Part shown: positions 21,180 to 31,295 of the stretch, piece by piece
Layout: each line of letters starts with the position of its first letter
How positions within the stretch are numbered: the stretch's first letter is position 1
NCBI GenBank assembly: GCA_014058105.1
Contig: JACGCM010002890.1
Span: forward strand, 2,294,001-2,358,000
DNA from: Kingdonia uniflora
Lineage: Eukaryota; Streptophyta; Magnoliopsida; Ranunculales; Circaeasteraceae
Direction of reading: 5' to 3'
Length of the DNA stretch: 64,000 nucleotides
The notes under the pieces: generated by a model
What the model saw: only the letters and a program-made list of their open reading frames with translations
Told to the model about the DNA's origin: nothing
The model's database searches: none
Program-made: the position numbers and the translations under genes

Positions 21180-23870
21180 AGTGATCCGTAGCCCATGGCG
21201 TTAAGTGAGCTTGACTCTTCTCTACTTTCTCCCTATACGTGTAGGACATTTCTGAATAGATTCTACGCAATTCTTTAATAAACACATGGATAGAGAGATC
21301 TCTTACTTTTAAAATAACGTTATTCCAACTCTCGATATGATTTGTATAAGCGACTCCGTATCTGAAAAAATGACAAACCATAGAAGAAAAATGCCAAATG
21401 AGCGTATACCGATGACAAATGGGATCATACAACTGTAAAAGGAATAATAAAGAAATGATAAGAAATAATGGCAAAAAATGACAAATAAGAATGTAAATGG
21501 AGTTACAATGACTATTGTTCATATAACAAATGATTAGCTTAGCAATACAGAGTGACAACGTACGTACTTACTCATTGGAATGTATAGATTATACCATATT
21601 CCTTGGGAATACCTAGTATGTATTGGAGACCCACTGGATCTGTATTTCGGATAACATTCATGTGTTTATCGAAATCAATGCTGGTTAGGGCCTCTGCTGC
21701 CATCCTAAATGCGATCCTCGTGCTTTCGAGGGTAGTTTTAATGTTGTTAGATATGTAGAAGGTGCAAAACGTATGTATTCCAAATGGAAACACCTTGGGT
21801 ACAACATTAATAATTCCGGGGTTCCTGTCAGAGATGACGACGAATCTAGTATCATAACCGTAAAAATTAGACCCAAACATCTCCAGGAAGAATGTCCAAC
21901 TTTCGGTGGTCTCCGAGTCTATTATCAAAAATGGAAGTGGAAAAATATGATTACTTGGGTCAATGGCGATGACTGTTAGTAGAGTCCCACGATATCTCCC
22001 TTTTAAAAAAGTTCCGTCAATCACAACAACTGGTCTCAATAGTTTATAAGTTTTTTTGGGGGGACCAAAACACCAAAAAAACCTTGTAAATCTCTTATCC
22101 TTACAACTCGTAGTTTGTATGTCAAATACAAAATCCGGGTTAACCAACCTCACTTCTGCAAAGTAGCTCGCAAGTTGTTAGTATGCGTGCTGAAAGCTGC
22201 CTCGCATCTGAAATAATTACGTAGATCAAATGAAATTGTGGAGAAGAAAAATGATAAACAGTATTTTACAAATGACTTGTATGGCAAGTACATATGAGAA
22301 TAAATGATAAACAAGGTTGTACAAATAACTTTTATGGGAGAACAGATGACATATAAAGTGATGATACCTCAGCATGGGTTTTTTCTTTCGCACGCTAGGA
22401 AATATTATATGTTACATTAATATTGTGATGAATTTGCATATCATCAATAATTTGGAAGGTTTGTAGTTTAGGTCTTTTCATAGTTTTTGCTTGATTATAG
22501 AAACAACCCATCTACTAGACGATGCCTTATACGCGTTCCCACCTTCAGCTTCTACTCGAATGCAAGTATGCACGGAGCAATAAGTACTTACTCTAAATAT
22601 GGTAGAATCGACCAACCTTTTCGCATAAATCCACCAAGAGCATTTATGACCTTTGCAACGTACCACGATTTTATATTCGTTGCTCAGAACGTGTTCGAGA
22701 TTGAACTTGTTTACAACTGCATAAGCTCTTATGTAATTCTTGAGTTCAATCCTATCTCAATATAGATCACTAATGTTAAACTCTTTACTGAAGTCATAGG
22801 GATCCTCCGTGCATGCAGCAGATTTGAACAGAAAATCCAGGAGATCTTTCACCTATTCGGGTTGTGGCTCAAACCGAAACTTAGCTAAACAAATAAGAAA
22901 TATTCAAATTAGCATGATAGAAATTAAATAAGAAATGATAAAACACAACACACAAATGACAAATTCTGCGAACTTACCTGAAGTCTCAGTTTGTCCAATG
23001 ATAGGTTCAGGTTTAATTGAAAGAGAAACATTAGTTAACATAGGTTCATTTGAAGGAGGAACATTAGTTAACAGAGGTTCATTTGAGAGATGAATACTTG
23101 ATTGAGGAATAGAAGGTTCATTTGAGAGGGGAACATTAATAGGGATAGTTTGAAAAGGTTCATTTGATTGAGGAGCATTAGTTAATACAGGTTCATTGAG
23201 AGATGAACATTTGATTGAGGAATACTAGGTTCATTTGAGGGAGGAACATCAGTACGGATAGTTTCGAAAAAATCATTTTCATCATCCACAAAAGGTCTAA
23301 ACCTGCGCGGATCAAACCCTCTGCCGTTTGTTTCAGGGTAACCCTTGTATTCAGGTTCAGGATTTGGAAATGAGTTATACCGCAAAGGTCCCCTTGCTTT
23401 GGTGGTGGACAAGCCTCTACTCGAATCAGTATCTTTGGTGGTGGACAACCATTTACCTGAAGAACAAAAATCAAAAATTAAGTTCTGGGAGTTCTGGGAA
23501 GGTACCCTAAGGTCATTAACAATCTATATGCGAAAGGGTGTGCCGGGATTGGTTTTATGCATATTGATCATTATGGTAAAGTCCTGGACTGATGAAATTG
23601 CACATGCACAACCATGGACGAAGTTGTACAGCTTACAGTCCTCACGATGGATTTCACTTGTTTCTTCAAGGATTGTAACGAAATCTTTGTATGACAAGTG
23701 CGCTCTTAGTGAGGTAAGTTTTGTACTTCCTCCAACATAAATAATGATTGATCCGATCTTTGGACGTACAATATCCCCACCAAAATGAATAATGATATAA
23801 AGCAGAACTCCATTCATCCCTAAAACAAATGATATAAATAAACAATTCCGGTGATAAAGTACCAAAAAAG
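21180..23870 (-). pseudogene. mudrA-like MULE transposase
   Basis: Minus-strand exons. 23865-23524 carries an N-terminal 'HFGGDIVRPKIGSIIIYVGG' segment. 23480-23180 is acidic linker. 22790-22478 is the MuDR-type DNA-binding block 'VVRCKGHKCSWWIYAKRL' and 'YCSVHTCIRVE'. 22153-21572 is the catalytic core: 'VVIDGTFLKGRYRGTLL' (first Asp), 'FVVISDRNPGI' (second Asp) and 'HTFCTFYISNNIK' at the C/H motif. An intron at 21362-21571 has good GTAAGT and CAG ends. The last exon has 'YTNHIESWNNVI', the Glu-containing conserved block, and ends at 21175. Several splice joints and stops upstream cannot be reconciled, so I call it broken. It should drive transposition of this element family. Confidence 0.88.
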
Positions 23871-24429
23871 AAATGAGAAAAATGATATAATACTGAACTT
23901 CAGCAATCCTTCAAACAAATGATAGGAATACCAAAATAAATGATATCAATGAATAATTTCGGTGATATAGTAGCAAAAGACAGATGATTAAAAAGTCGAA
24001 GAAAAATGATTATGTACGAATTGTATCATCTTGCATAACATCTTTTCTTAAGATAAATGTGACAAATCGTGATGCGGATATACAGTTAGAGATGATGGAT
24101 ATAGAGTTAGAAATAATATTTACTGAGACGATTATTTTAACGGTCGGAGAGAAGGATAACAACGGTCTTTGGCAACGGGAATAACATATGATAGCAGCGA
24201 TCTTTTCCTCCCAATGACTTTTGTGTGAGGACTTTAGCGAATGCAAAATGATAGTTGAAAGACTTGGCACATGAAGGAGACAAACAGTACATCAAGGAGA
24301 ATCTGCTTTGATTTTTGTAGAAGCTTTGTTGTTGAAGATGAAGATGAATAAGAAAAAGAAGCTTTGATTTTTAAGGTTAGTAGTGTATTATGGGGGGAAT
24401 CTTCCCTCTTATTACTATTCTGATTACTG

Positions 24430-24737
24430 TAGCAGATTAGACTACTCAACAACTCCAGTGGGATAGTTTCTCATTTTTTTCTGCATTATTTATCATTTTC
24501 TATGCGAGAACTTTGTCATTTGATGTGTATATCTTTGTAATTGTTTTGGTATAACTTTGTCATTTGTTTACTAATCTTTGTGAGTGGGTATTATATTTAC
24601 TGTAGCAGATTAGACTACCCATCAACATTTAATGTTTGAGAATAGGGTGGCAGCTAGGGGGTAGTAGGTGGGACCATTATCGATTTGTTAATTTAAGTAT
24701 CGATTTTGGAAGAGGCTTGCCAAAGTATCGATTTTTC
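24430..24737. other. Right subterminal region of the MULE
   Basis: No gene. It holds TCATTTGT-type motifs on the plus strand (near 24523-24570) and two copies of 'TACTGTAGCAGATTAGACTA' (about 24425 and 24599). The latter lie about 175 bp apart and could be transposase-related or promoter elements for the mudrA-like gene. Confidence 0.55.
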
Positions 24738-24776
24738 AAAGATGGCAAAAACTAGTATTTATTCTCATAATTTCCG
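24738..24776 (-). repeat. Right terminal inverted repeat of the MULE
   Basis: 39 bp beginning AAAGATGGC and ending TAATTTCCG; reverse complement of the left repeat with one change. Confidence 0.95.
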
Positions 24777-24785
24777 TTTTATAAA
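24777..24785. repeat. MULE target duplication, right
   Basis: TTTTATAAA just outside the right terminal repeat, matching 13370-13378 at 8 of 9 positions. Confidence 0.85.
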
Positions 24786-27700
24786 AGCAATAAGAGAATT
24801 TTGTAACCTCAAGGAGGTTTTAATATGGTTTATATTTTTGGTGTTGGAAGGATGTAGGGCCGTGAACCAACTAAATCTACAACTCCAAAAAATTTCCGGA
24901 TATTCCTAAAGAGAGAGAGAACTTTTAAACCAAAATATATTTGAGAGATCTTTTAGATTCTTTTATCTTTCTTCTATGACCCCATTTTGTTAAAACACCA
25001 AGAGTTCATGAAACCTAATTAAAACTTAAAAAACCATCAAAATTCCACCAAAATAAAGAAACAAAAATATGGAATTGCCGGACTTAAATTTTCCCGCCAA
25101 TGTGGGAGATGAATATAGTCTTATTGACTTAAATAATCCGGCGATTAATGATGATCTTATTGATGAAAACTTGATTAAGGTATGTACCACTAAAATTGAA
25201 TTAGTTGTTTTAGATTAATATGCTATAAGATTTTTCAAGCTATAATAATCAATACCAATGTGCATTTAATTGAGTTTCGTGTAGATAAGTTTGAAAAATT
25301 ATAGTTTTAATTGATTATTGTTTTACTTCTTTCTAATTAATCGTGTAAGTCATGTTTAAATGCGAAACTAATAGTATTTGATGGAATTAATAGTGTATGA
25401 GCATGTGTGAACTTGATATGTATATACAACTTTTTAATGTTAGAAACATATTAGAGATGCAATACCCTATGATGCGGATCCAGTTTTACCTCCAATTGTG
25501 GATTTCACTGATGCCTTTACCACATATAAGATAATATTTCGCCAAGAATCACAGCTTATTATGTATAGCATATACTCGTATTTATACTATATTGTCTAAA
25601 ATGTTTTTATCGAAGATATTTGATACTCGTGATGAGTTATTGCAATGGGTTCGAGATACCGCAAGGAGTGGAAAGTTGTGGTTGTTACAATAGATTCCAG
25701 CTTAGGGGAATACAAGTATATATATTTGAGGTGTGAGCGTGGGAGAGATTACCGTCAACACACTAAAAAAGAGTTAAAGATCACGAAAGAAAAAGAAGAA
25801 TTGCAACAAGAGCGTGTAAATATCCGTTTGAGTTAAGGGGTTCGGCTACTGGACTAGGAAAAAAATGGGAACTCAAAGTTGAAAATGGTTGGCACAATCA
25901 CCCAACTGCCGAATATTTAGAAGGTCATCCATACGCTGAAAGGTTGAGACCAGAAGAGTTGGAAATATTAATTTCATTGGCAAAATCAGATGTGGCGCCG
26001 AGATATATTTTAGATGTAATTAAGGAAAAAATTTATGATAACGCATCAACGATATAAACAATATATAATGCCCTGAGGAAGTGGAGAGATGACCAACAAG
26101 GCAAAAGATCCAAAATGCAACTGGTGCTTAATCACCTCGATAATGCTAACTATCGCGAATGGCACACGGTTGAGGAAGAATCCAATCGTGTGTGTTCAAT
26201 ATATTGGGCGAATCCGGTGGGAATGAATCTTGGGAAATGTTTCCCTTTAGTATACATGATGGACTGTACTTACAAGACAAATGAACCGAGGAAACCCTTA
26301 TTAGAGATCGTCGGTGTAACTTCAATAGGTCAAACTTTCCTGCATAGTCATTGTCTCATGGAAGACGAGAAATAAACAACATACCAATAGGCATTGGAAC
26401 GTTTCAAGACATACTTTCATGAAGATGAAATCCCATACATCATTATTATTGACAGAGAATTTGCATTGATGAATTCTATTCCTCTAGTGTTTCCTACAAC
26501 AAAACACATTTTGTGTCGTTTTCACATATACCAAAATGTAAATGCCAATGTTAAGAAAATGCTTACCAAGGAAAAGGAGAATGATGAATACCTTAAGTTC
26601 ATAAGAGGTTTCAAAGATTTGGTTGAGAACTCATCTAGTGAAGTACAATACCTACATAATTTAAGAGAGCTTGAGAGTTCTTGGTCAAGATACCCTTCCG
26701 CTATGGAATACGTTCGACAACATTGGCTTAATCCATTTCGACAATGTTTTGTATCCGCCTGGGTTGATCAATACATGCATCTAGGAGATTATACGAGCAA
26801 TAGAGTTGAAAGTGCACACTTCAAATTAAAATGAGCATTGCGGACTAGTAATCTCACATACAATAAAGCTTGAAAGAAAATAAATGGTCTTTTTTACTCA
26901 TAACACACTCAAATATACAGTTCATTTGGGAAAAGCTTAAATACTGTTATGCGTGAATACAAAGGCCCCTTGTTTGCAAACATGATGAATATAGTATCAA
27001 GAGAGGCGCTTGACTTGATAGTAGATGAGATACATAGGACAAAAGAAATTAGCCTTGTTACCAAGGAAGATTGTTGTTGCTAACTTTGACGAACACACGG
27101 TATTCTGTATGCTTGCGATCGTTTTATTTTGACACAAGTTGGGGATTTTATACCGAAGGAATCAGTTCATGGCCATTGGTTCCAACTATCCACAGTTCCT
27201 GTTTCATCATTTTCTAGTCACGTTAGTGCTGATCTCCAATTGACATTAGACATGGTTATAAACAAATTTGGAATGACTAATGAAGCTCGGAAACATGCTC
27301 TTCTTCTAAAGCTTTTAGAGTTGGCACACCCTGAGTCGACTTCGTTGGATGAACCCGGTCGCGGTTATATTCTGAAGGGAAAGCAAAAGAGTAAGAAAAA
27401 ATGTGGAGTGAACACAAGTAACAAGAGAGATCCTTCGAATTCGGAGCACGTTCTTGGGACCCAAGAAAGTGTGAAGAAAACATATAAGAAGGCGAGGTTG
27501 AATGATGTCGCGGCAAAAAAGAAAAAATCTATCCCCCAAAAATTAATGCCATTAGGGGGAGTTTCAAATAATGACATGGTTGCAAGAAGTAGTATTGTCA
27601 AAGCAAGAGAGACGACCGCACAAAAAGAAGACCCCACTCTTTCGTTGTCTGTACTTGATCTAATGATTAAATTTTTAGAACAAGGCACACGTAAGAAGGA

Positions 27701-28293
27701 TCCAGCATTAGTAAATCATTTTCCAGAGTTTATGCATGATATAATAATTTATAATGCAATAAATGTCGAACTGGATGGAAATTGTAGTTTTCGGGCTATT
27801 TCAAGAATGATGTTAAATAAGGAGAGAAAATGGATAGAAGTTAGGCGACAAATGTTATGCGAGCTTGAAGGTGTCTTGCAGGAGGAGATGTACAATAACT
27901 TACTGACTGAGGATTGTTTTGAGAAGCTAAGAGATACATTGATTTGGTTTGATGAAACAAAAGTTGTACCACCGGAAAAGTACTTTGTCATACCGGATAT
28001 GCTACATTTGATCGCGACTGCATTTAGTATAGTAATTATATTTTTGAGTGATAATCACAATTGCACTCATAAATATGTTAATATGACATTTCTCCGATTA
28101 AGAGATACTGTGGGTGAACCTCCAGGTAAGTATGATGTGTTTGGTATGGGATACATAAGCGGAAATCATTTTGTGGTGCTGGAACTTAGACATGGTTGTC
28201 CACTGCCAAATTTTTAACCTTCGTGGGAAAAATATCGTAACGAGAGTACATCCATATTTCTCCATCCATACATTGCGCGCTTTGAATGTTACA

Positions 28294-28301
28294 ACCATAT
28301 G
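28294..28301. repeat. hAT target duplication, left (ACCATATG)
   Basis: Identical to 29868-29875. Confidence 0.95.
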
Positions 28302-28472
28302 CAGGGGCGGAGCCAGAGATTTGGGAGTGGGGGTGCCGATCCCCCGAATTTTTTTTTATAGAAATTTAAGAGGTATTTTGGTAATTTTACTTGCTTTAAT
28401 TTCTAAATGCATATTCTCTATAACAATATCGCAATTATTAATCTATTAAGATAAAACATAAAAAATAGTATG

Positions 28473-29402
28473 TTAAAACAGACTAATAATACAATTAAAA
28501 AGGACTTGCAAAATTTCTTTCTGAATCTGATGTGAAGTATATTTCGCAGTTGTTGGAGCATTTTCCAACACATTCTTTTTAACATCTTCATTGTAAGAAC
28601 CAAGTAATTTTAGCATCTCTAAGAAATTACCACGATTTGTAGATTTTGGGCTCTCGTCGTGACCTCTAAGTGCACACGCTTGAAATGTTAACCACCAGAT
28701 AGAGTCTATGGAGGCTTTAACTCGTAACCTGTTATTGTCAACTAGATCTAAATCTACTTTTTCAAAGTGGTATTCAATGTCTTGTAACGGCTTCATAAGT
28801 TCGTCACAAGCTTGTACAGCCGAATTATGTGCATAGTTGACTTGTCCAACATGATTTGAGAATGTCTCTTTAGCTTTCCACTAACTCTGAAACCCGTCAA
28901 TTGTAAATGCAGTCGACCCTTGACGATTGATGTTACTTTTATTAAAAACAAAGCACGATAGACAATATGTTTTATTGGTTTCTTCAGAATACTCTAACCA
29001 AGTTAGAAATAGCTGGAACCACAATTTTTGAAATCGGCGTTGATGCTTTGGATTTGCAGATTCAGTTAATGGATACACATCTCGCTGCAAAGAATTTGTG
29101 TCAACATCTTCAGGCTCGATTCGTGCACGTTTTGGAGAGTTCTCATGACTCTCAATGGCTTCTAAACTTGGAGATAATAAATTAGCCTCCAAGATCTGAT
29201 TTTCAATGATGTTAGAGCTTGGAGATATTGAGTTTCCCTCTAAATTTGGAGGCTTTTGATCTTCAACAACATTTGTACTAGGAGATGAGGAGTTGGTCTC
29301 TAACCTTTTACGGGCTAATTTATTGAATAATGCGTGGAAAATTATTTGATTTTTACTCATAATGAACCTGTACATAATATACGATAAAAAATAACCAAAC
29401 AA
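28473..29402 (-). pseudogene. hAT transposase, TTF-type zinc finger (ZMYM1-like), N-terminal half
   Basis: Frame 29402-28881 gives a Ser/Pro/Asn-rich lead, a basic 'NSPKRARIEPED' patch and the TTF zinc-finger signature 'RRFQKLWFQLFLTWLEYS', 'YCLSCFVFN'. After one in-frame stop the protein continues from 28880 to 28473 with 'NHVGQVNYAHNSAV', 'CALRGHDESPKSTNRGNFLE' and 'HQIQKEILQ', all hallmarks of plant ZMYM1-like hAT proteins. The DDE catalytic half and the dimerisation domain are missing, consistent with internal deletion. It cannot be autonomous. Confidence 0.9.
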
Positions 29403-29834
29403 ATAAGATAAATAGATCGATACATAAACTTAATCGTTAAGGCGATAAGGATTTTCAATACTCTAAACAGGTGAATTCTCAATTGGATAATCTGAAATTT
29501 GAAAGTGGACAATCTGAAATTAGAGTGGTGAAGGTGTTACCTGTAATCAAGAGCAATATCAGATGAATTCTTAATTGTTGAAATCAACCAATAATCTGGA
29601 ATTGGACAATCTGAAAACTGAAATCTAAAATCTGAAATTGAAACCTAAAATCTGAAATCTAAAATTATACAATCTGAAATTGGGCGGACGAGCGGTGAAG
29701 TGGTGAAGGTCGAAGGTTTGCGTTTGATGAAGAGAGAGTGATGAAGAGATGATGATATTCCAACCAAAGAGAGAAATGTTTTTTTTTTTTTCTTATGTGG
29801 GTATACACTAAATATATAAAAGGTAAATCTGAAA

Positions 29835-29853
29835 CCCCCCCCCCCCCCCCCCC
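29835..29853. repeat. Homopolymer run of 19 C
   Basis: 19 consecutive C on the plus strand beside the right end of the hAT. Its length may be uncertain because of sequencing or assembly error at homopolymers. Confidence 0.8.
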
Positions 29854-29867
29854 TAAATCCGCCCCTG

Positions 29868-29875
29868 ACCATATG
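29868..29875. repeat. hAT target duplication, right (ACCATATG)
   Basis: Identical to 28294-28301; host-element coding sequence resumes here. Confidence 0.95.
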
Positions 29876-29902
29876 CTTAGTTCTGCGGGAGGAGCTTTAT
29901 AA

Positions 29903-30562
29903 AAAAAGGAGATGTTTTTGTACCTACAAGGAGAATATAAACTAACCTTTTAGATTCATTCTTTTTTGTATTAGCTGAAACACATGTTACATATTTCCAT
30001 AATCTCTTCAATCTATAGAGTAGCTAACTGTGATGCTATCTATAAAGAAACTAAAAGATAATATTAGGAATTGAGGGCAAGCTTAAGGTTATTGTAAATT
30101 TTATGCATTTATTGGTAATAGATGAGATATGCATGAATATTCTGCACCCACCAAAGAAAATAATTAGACGGTAACAAAGCAGATTAGACATATATGGCTT
30201 AGATATCACTCTTAAAACATGCAAAAAGGAAGGTAACAAATCAGTGATAATATTAACCAGAAGGTCCGCTGATGAAGACCTTTCTCGCAGGTCCTTTTGT
30301 ATGTTGTAAACACATTAAACAACAAAGTCCGCAATTGCTTGTATACAATAAAAGATAATAGACACGGAAAGGAAAAGTTAACTGAAAAATGGATAAACAA
30401 GAAGCATGACAACATTCATATGTTTTCTTCAGAAACATCATAAAAGCGAGCTACAGTCATTATACATGAGCTGAAAGCAAGTAAATCAGGGATCAAGTTG
30501 GCTCGCTCTTAAGAAAGAAACCAATAAGTCATTCTTTAATATCCCCCAGACATAATATGTTG
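29903..30562. other. No gene recognised
   Basis: AT-rich sequence following the OTU-MULE stop, presumably its 3' UTR and then flanking or captured noncoding DNA. Short minus-strand frames (30239-30051, 30415-30212) have no domain. Confidence 0.5.
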
Positions 30563-30630
30563 AATCTAGATGGGCTCGAACCATCATCTTCTCACATTAT
30601 GAGTGCTCTTTCCTCTTTGAGCTATAGATT
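30563..30630 (-). other. tRNA-like sequence, degenerate anticodon arm
   Basis: On the minus strand 68 bases fold partly as a tRNA. The acceptor stem is AATCTAT with CTAGATT (one mismatch), the D-stem GCTC/GAGC, and the T-arm GATGG-TTCGAGC-CCATC is perfect, with a good B-box (GGTTCGAGCCC). The anticodon arm is too short: CTCAT/GTGAG closes a 3-base loop. It is likely a decayed tRNA or tRNA-derived relic, not a working tRNA. Confidence 0.5.
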
Positions 30631-30723
30631 CATGGTAAATGTGAACATTTTATTCTTAAGAAGAAAAAGAAAAAACCATTGAATATTGTACAACCCGGCA
30701 ACATAATTCCAATTGAGCAAGAA

Positions 30724-30903
30724 TGGGCAATTCAAACCAATTTTACTATTTTAGCTATAGTACAAATCTAACTCTATTGCAACTGTACTCACCAAAATTT
30801 GGTATACCTGCAAGGGCAATTCAAACCAATCTAGCTATAGAGTTTGGATCAAAGACACTCTCAATGAAGCTATACACTTCCGCAAAATTTGGTATACCTG
30901 CAA
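30724..30903. repeat. 91-bp imperfect direct repeat
   Basis: GGGCAATTCAAACCAAT recurs at about 30724 and 30815, and AAAATTTGGTATACCTGCAA at about 30794 and 30885, both 91 bp apart. It duplicates the splice-acceptor end of the REVEILLE-like exon. Confidence 0.8.
30821..30897 (-). pseudogene. Fragment of a REVEILLE 6/8-like gene (LCL-domain exon)
   Basis: After a TTTGCAG acceptor (minus strand, 30904-30898) an exon piece reads 'GIPNFAEVYSFIESVFDPNS' and then runs to a stop at 30821. This matches the conserved segment 'FAEVYSFIGSVFDP' downstream of the MYB domain in plant RVE6/RVE8-type clock transcription factors. Only about 20 residues are left, so it is a fragment. A ~91-bp direct duplication repeats the acceptor and the first residues (GIPNF) at about 30793-30812. 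Assignment rests on one short motif. Confidence 0.6.
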
Positions 30904-31295
30904 AGTAGAGGTAAATGAAGAACATTCAGTACTTATGAAAAAAATAACAATTGAAAAAATTGTACGAGTATAAGAAATTTGAAACCACGATAAAATGATG
31001 CCATGAAAAATTGAGAAAGGGAGTAATGAACGGGAAAGAAATTTTTATCAAAGTGAATGTGCTAATACTCCAATAACTTTGTTGTTTTTGCACAACAACA
31101 ACTTGGTTACAACAGTTATGGAAACTCCATTATATAGATTAGACTATAGTTCATCAAGGATGGGCATAGTTATTTAGAGACCAATAAATTAGTGTTAAAC
31201 AATTCAAAGACTTCCATATTCATAATATACTTGGATGGCTTGTTTGATAAAAAAAGAGACCAAGATTTTTATTTTTGTATTGCTATTGCTTAAGG

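Larger units (their letters stand above)
13379..24776. mobile_element. MULE carrying convergent Ulp1-like and mudrA-like genes
   Basis: An 11.4-kb element bounded by 39-bp terminal inverted repeats (13379-13417 and 24738-24776, one mismatch, starting CGGAAATTA). Flanking 9-bp sequences are CTTTATAAA and TTTTATAAA (8 of 9 alike), the size expected for a Mutator-type target duplication. Inside: a Ulp1/C48-like gene on plus (14830-19365), a mudrA-like transposase on minus (23870-21180), and tandem repeats between their 3' ends. The gene pair recalls the Ulp1-bearing MULEs known as Kaonashi elements in Arabidopsis and CUMULE in melon. Both genes are broken. Confidence 0.92.
28302..29867 (-). mobile_element. 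hAT element, internally deleted
   Basis: Terminal repeats CAGGGGCGGA (28302) and its inverse TCCGCCCCTG (ends 29867) with a perfect 8-bp target duplication ACCATATG at 28294-28301 and 29868-29875. 1566 bp. It carries a broken TTF/ZMYM1-type transposase on the minus strand. A run of 19 C (29835-29853) lies close to the right end. It is inserted in the last coding codons of the OTU-MULE copy A. Confidence 0.97.
24777..29902 (+). pseudogene. MULE transposase fused to an OTU protease domain, copy A (split by hAT)
   Basis: Start ATG 25069 (MELPDLNFPANVG). Exon 1 ends 25179 at GTATGT. A FAR1-like N-terminal DNA-binding region follows ('RDELLQWVRDTA', 'YLRCERGRDYRQHTKKELK'). The transposase core gives 'YMMDCTYKTN' (Asp 1), 'IIIIDREFALMNSI' (Asp 2), 'CRFHIYQNVNANVKK' and 'SNRVESAHFKLK' (Glu). 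The C-terminal third is an OTU domain: 'VELDGNCSFRAISRMM' (Asp and Cys) and 'GYISGNHFVVLEL' (His). The stop of the ancestral frame is at 29902, because the hAT at 28302-29867 interrupts the last codons. Donor GT to AT near 25529, acceptor TAG to AAG near 25618, and many stops make it dead. An inverted copy is at 36927-40112. Confidence 0.88.

Noticed and set aside
30563..30630. A functional tRNA gene
   Set aside because: The anticodon arm has a 3-base loop and the acceptor stem a mismatch, so it cannot be a normal tRNA.
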